The notes under the pieces were generated by a model. It was not told the DNA's origin and ran no database searches. It saw only the letters and a program-made list of their open reading frames with translations. Below, one piece after another: positions 5,473 to 8,090 of a stretch of DNA of 8,090 nucleotides. The DNA comes from Anaerolineae bacterium (lineage in GTDB: Bacteria > Chloroflexota > Anaerolineae > JAFGEY01), in assembly GCA_016929775.1 (NCBI GenBank), contig JAFGIE010000065.1, positions 1 to 8,090 of the forward strand, read 5' to 3'. The position numbers were made by a program, and so were the translations under genes. Numbering within the stretch: the stretch's first letter is position 1; every line of letters begins with the position of its first letter.

Positions 5473-7953
5473 GTGAAGCATCGCGCACTCGTCGACCAGA
5501 TGACGCTGGAACACAAGATCGCCCTGTGTTCTGGCGCAAGCTTTTTCTCCACCGTGGCGTTCGATCAGTATGGCATCCCGAGCATCACCATGGCGGATGG
5601 CCCGCACGGGCTTCGCAAGCAGGTGGCGATCGACGATCGCCTGGGCATCCACCGGAGCGTGCCGGCTACCTGCTTCCCGACCGCCAGCCTGACCGCTTGC
5701 TCGTGGGACCGGGCGCTGCTGCGCGAGATCGGCGCGGCGATCGGCGAGGAGGCCTTGCAGGAGGGGGTGTCGATCGTCCTGGGCCCGGGCGCCAACGTCA
5801 AGCGCAACCCGTTGTGCGGGCGCAGCTTCGAGTACTACTCGGAGGACCCCTACCTGGCTGGGGAACTGGCGGCTGCCTGGATCGACGGGCTTCAGAGCCA
5901 AGGTGTGGGCGCCTCGCTCAAGCATTTCGCCGCCAACAGCCAGGAGAGCGAGCGCATGGCGTCGGACAGCATCGTCGACGAGCGCACGCTGCGCGAGATC
6001 TACCTGTCGGCCTTTGAGAAAGCGGTCAAGCGCGCGGCGCCAGCCACGGTGATGTGCGCCTACAACAAGCTCAACGGCGTCCATTGCAGCGACCACCGCT
6101 ACCTGCTCAGGGATATCCTGCGCGACGAGTGGGGTTTCGGCGGCGTGATCGTCACAGATTGGGGGGCGATGAACGACCGCGTCAAAGCCACCGAAGCGGG
6201 CCTGGACCTGGAGATGCCGGGCAGCAAGGGGCACTTTGACGAAACCGTCCTCGCGGCGGTCCAGAGCGGGGAGCTGCCCGGTGCGCGCCTGGACGAAAGC
6301 GTGGATCGCCTGCTGGATCTGATCTTGGCTTTGGCCGCAAACCGCCGTGCGGGCTATCGCTACGACGTGGACCGGCACCACGCACTGGCCCAAAGGGCAG
6401 CGGCCCATTCGGCGGTTCTGCTGAAAAACGAGGGCGGGATCCTGCCGATCGAAAAGGGCAAGCGGATCGCCCTGATCGGCGCGCTGGCACGGGATCCGCG
6501 TTACCAGGGCGCGGGCAGCTCGCACGTCGTCCCAACGCGGTTGTGCAGCGCAGTGGACGGGTTCGACGCACTGGGCTTGCGCTATGCCTACTTGAGCGGC
6601 TACCCGCTCGTGGGCCCCGGCGATGAGAGGATGCGGGCAGAGGCTGCCGCCGGGGCGAGGGAGAGCGACGTCGCCGTCATCTTTGCAGGGCTGCCCCAAG
6701 CGTACGAATCCGAGGGGTACGATCGCACCACGCTGGCGATGCCGGACAGTCACAACGCGCTGATCGCCAGGGTTGCCGAGGCCAACCCGGACACGGTTGT
6801 CGTCCTGGTCGGCGGCGCGCCGGTCGAGATGCCCTGGATATCCAAGGTCAAGGCAGTGCTCAACACGTACCTCTCCGGCCAAGCAGGTGGGCTGGCGGCA
6901 GCCGAGCTCTTGGTCGGCGCCGTCAACCCCAGCGGGAAACTGGCGGAAAGCTACCCCGTTTCCTACGCCGATGTGCCGTCCGCCGGGTTCTACGAGACCG
7001 GCGGCAAGCAGGCGCAGTACCGGGAAGGGATCTATGTCGGGTACAGGTACTATGACAAGGCGCGAAAGGACGTGCTCTATCCGTTCGGGCACGGCCTTTC
7101 GTACACGACCTTTGCGTACAGCGACCTGGCGATCTCGGATGCGGACCTCGAGGCGCCCTACGAGCTGGGGCTCTCGCTCACCGTCGAGAACACGGGCGGC
7201 GTGGCGGGCGCAGAAGTGGTGCAGGTCTACGTCGGCGACGTGGGACAGGCTGTTCATCGGCCCGACAAGGAACTCAAGGGATTCGCCAAGCTGTACCTCG
7301 AGGCTGGGGAATCGGCGCGCGTGCATTTCACGCTCGACGCCCGGTCGTTCGCGTTCTATGACGTGAAAGCGGGCGACTGGGTCGTGCCGGGCGGCATCTA
7401 CACCTTCTCGATCGGCGCATCCAGCCGTGATCTCCGCTTGCAGGCGGACGTGAAGGTCCGTGGGTCGCCGGTCCAGCCCGAGAGGCGCGACGTCTCGACC
7501 TGGTACCGCAATCCGACGGGCAAGGTCACGCAGGCAGACTTTGAGTCGCTGCTCGGCGGCGAGATCGCGCCGGTCAAGCCGTGGCGCAAGGGCGCGTACA
7601 CGCTGGCATGCTCCTTCCAGGACATGCAGGACAGCTTGATCGTGCGGCAGATCGTCAAGCGCATCGAGAAGGCGATCCGCGGCGCGTTGGGCGGCGTGGA
7701 CGACGGCGATCCAGCCTTCAGGATGGCTATGGCAGGCGCGTTGAGCACGCCGCTGAAGAACCTCAGCCTCATGGACCCCGACCACATGCCCCGGCACGTC
7801 GCTGTTGGGATCGTCCACGTGGCGAACGGCAGGTTCCTGCGCGGCATGCGCGCGTTCGCGTGCAAGCCCAAGAGCACAAAGCAGGGCCCGAACCGCCCGC
7901 AGCGGCATGGGACGCCCAAGTGCTCCAGACCTTCCTCCGGCGGGGACGCCTGA
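5473..7953 (+). CDS. Glycoside hydrolase family 3 beta-glycosidase (beta-glucosidase-like)
   Basis: 826 residues with a GTG start. It should remove terminal beta-linked sugars with retention of configuration. Domain 1 (TIM barrel, about 1-295) has MADGPHGLR (40-48), GPGANVKRNPLCGRSFEYYSEDP (104-126, where the final residues are the usual family wording), KHFAANSQE (150-158) and VTDWGA (227-232) with nucleophile Asp229. Domain 2 (about 305-495) has VLLKNEGGILPI (315-326) and YESEGYDR (411-418) with the likely acid/base Glu414. Then come YREGIYVGYRYYD (516-528), YPFGHGLSYTTF (536-547) and an FnIII-like domain (about 560-665). A further C-terminal region (about 673-797, ending NGRFLRGMRAFA) resembles that of clostridial GH3 enzymes. 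No PA14 insert and no signal peptide are seen, so a cytoplasmic enzyme acting on imported oligosaccharide is inferred. The last 30 or so residues are polar, lack family resemblance and overlap a direct repeat. A xylosidase or arabinofuranosidase specificity cannot be excluded. It is transcribed divergently from the lacI operon. Confidence 0.95.
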   Translation: MKHRALVDQMTLEHKIALCSGASFFSTVAFDQYGIPSITMADGPHGLRKQVAIDDRLGIHRSVPATCFPTASLTACSWDRALLREIGAAIGEEALQEGVSIVLGPGANVKRNPLCGRSFEYYSEDPYLAGELAAAWIDGLQSQGVGASLKHFAANSQESERMASDSIVDERTLREIYLSAFEKAVKRAAPATVMCAYNKLNGVHCSDHRYLLRDILRDEWGFGGVIVTDWGAMNDRVKATEAGLDLEMPGSKGHFDETVLAAVQSGELPGARLDESVDRLLDLILALAANRRAGYRYDVDRHHALAQRAAAHSAVLLKNEGGILPIEKGKRIALIGALARDPRYQGAGSSHVVPTRLCSAVDGFDALGLRYAYLSGYPLVGPGDERMRAEAAAGARESDVAVIFAGLPQAYESEGYDRTTLAMPDSHNALIARVAEANPDTVVVLVGGAPVEMPWISKVKAVLNTYLSGQAGGLAAAELLVGAVNPSGKLAESYPVSYADVPSAGFYETGGKQAQYREGIYVGYRYYDKARKDVLYPFGHGLSYTTFAYSDLAISDADLEAPYELGLSLTVENTGGVAGAEVVQVYVGDVGQAVHRPDKELKGFAKLYLEAGESARVHFTLDARSFAFYDVKAGDWVVPGGIYTFSIGASSRDLRLQADVKVRGSPVQPERRDVSTWYRNPTGKVTQADFESLLGGEIAPVKPWRKGAYTLACSFQDMQDSLIVRQIVKRIEKAIRGALGGVDDGDPAFRMAMAGALSTPLKNLSLMDPDHMPRHVAVGIVHVANGRFLRGMRAFACKPKSTKQGPNRPQRHGTPKCSRPSSGGDA
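7872..7885 (+). repeat. 14-bp direct repeat, copy 1 (in the GH3 3' end)
   Basis: GAGCACAAAGCAGG, identical to 8077-8090, with the two copies starting 205 bp apart. This copy encodes part of the non-conserved C-terminal tail of the GH3 protein. Confidence 0.75.
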
Positions 7954-8032
7954 CGCAGATCCCGGCACAGCGCAAGAAGCGAGAGGTGCTCCTTTCTTTG
8001 CCGGCGCGATCCCCACCTTGCTCTGTGCAGCA

Positions 8033-8067
8033 GAGACATCCGATGTCTCCGAGACATCGGATGTCTG
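8033..8067. repeat. Doubly symmetric palindromic repeat downstream of GH3
   Basis: Two near-identical 15-mers, AGACATCCGATGTCT (8034-8048) and AGACATCGGATGTCT (8052-8066), are separated by CCG. Each is itself a palindrome around one base, and the two are exact reverse complements, so the whole can fold as one 15-bp stem with a 3-nt loop or as two 7-bp hairpins. It lies 80 bp after the GH3 stop. It might terminate or stabilise the GH3 transcript, but no T-run follows. A dispersed extragenic repeat is at least as likely. Confidence 0.65.
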
Positions 8068-8076
8068 TTCTGCGCG

Positions 8077-8090
8077 GAGCACAAAGCAGG
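8077..8090 (+). repeat. 14-bp direct repeat, copy 2 (window edge)
   Basis: GAGCACAAAGCAGG, identical to 7872-7885. The match runs to the last base, so the true repeat may be longer. Confidence 0.7.

Larger units (their letters stand above)
7954..8090. other. Non-coding 3' flank of the GH3 gene
   Basis: 137 bases with no supported gene, RNA gene or T-tract terminator. It holds the palindrome at 8033-8067 and the second copy of the 14-bp direct repeat at the window edge. Confidence 0.5.

Noticed and set aside
8033..8067. CRISPR repeat units
   Set aside because: There are only two short copies, inverted relative to each other, with a 3-nt gap and no spacers.
8033..8067. Intrinsic terminator for GH3
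   Set aside because: The stem is strong but no T-tract follows on either strand, so a terminator call is not supported.
2776..8082. A 1768-residue minus-strand open frame that would fuse sequence antisense to GH3 with the Fe-S protein
   Set aside because: Only its last 404 residues look like protein. The rest is antisense to GH3, crosses the repeat, promoter and operator, and overlaps lacI out of frame. A good ribosome site and ATG at 3990 mark the true start. The frame stays open because of high GC.

Overview
This is a GC-rich bacterial window holding a small carbohydrate-use locus. Four genes run leftward on the minus strand, and one glycosidase gene diverges from them on the plus strand. 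Canonical sigma70-type promoters argue against Bacteroidota. A Cys-rich ferredoxin-like protein suggests an anaerobe. Together with a LacI regulator, a clostridial-style GH3 architecture and a dispersed 'GTCATTGCGAGG' type palindromic repeat, this fits Chloroflexota (Anaerolineae-like) best. That placement is an inference of moderate to low confidence.

Minus strand, in transcription order from 5100 down to 1: (i) a sigma70 promoter overlapped at its start site by a perfect 24-bp palindromic operator; (ii) a LacI-family regulator (5033-4002); (iii) 11 nt later, a 404-residue protein with a probable winged-helix N-terminal part, a dense central cysteine cluster and two C-terminal [4Fe-4S] ferredoxin motifs (3990-2776); (iv) a 12-helix MFS transporter (2720-1377); (v) a sulfatase of the formylglycine type, cut by the left window edge (1301-1). 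The gaps are 11, 55 and 75 nt, the last two each holding a hairpin, and there is no clear terminator. The four genes therefore look like one autoregulated operon.

Plus strand: after a 439-bp intergenic region that holds a roughly 135-bp MITE-like palindromic repeat, a near-consensus promoter (TTGTCA-17-TATAAT) precedes a leader of about 97 nt with strong potential for structure, including a possible pseudoknot. It leads into an 826-residue GH3 beta-glycosidase (5473-7953). The last 137 bases are non-coding and carry a doubly symmetric palindrome. A 14-bp direct repeat links the end of the GH3 gene to the window edge.

Working model (inference): a sulfated or otherwise decorated glycoside enters through the MFS carrier. 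The sulfatase and GH3 enzyme, neither with a visible signal peptide, desulfate and hydrolyse it in the cytoplasm, and the LacI protein senses the sugar. The Fe-S protein does not fit a routine sugar operon and is the most intriguing component. It is not a radical-SAM sulfatase maturase. Several very long open frames antisense to these genes are artefacts of high GC.
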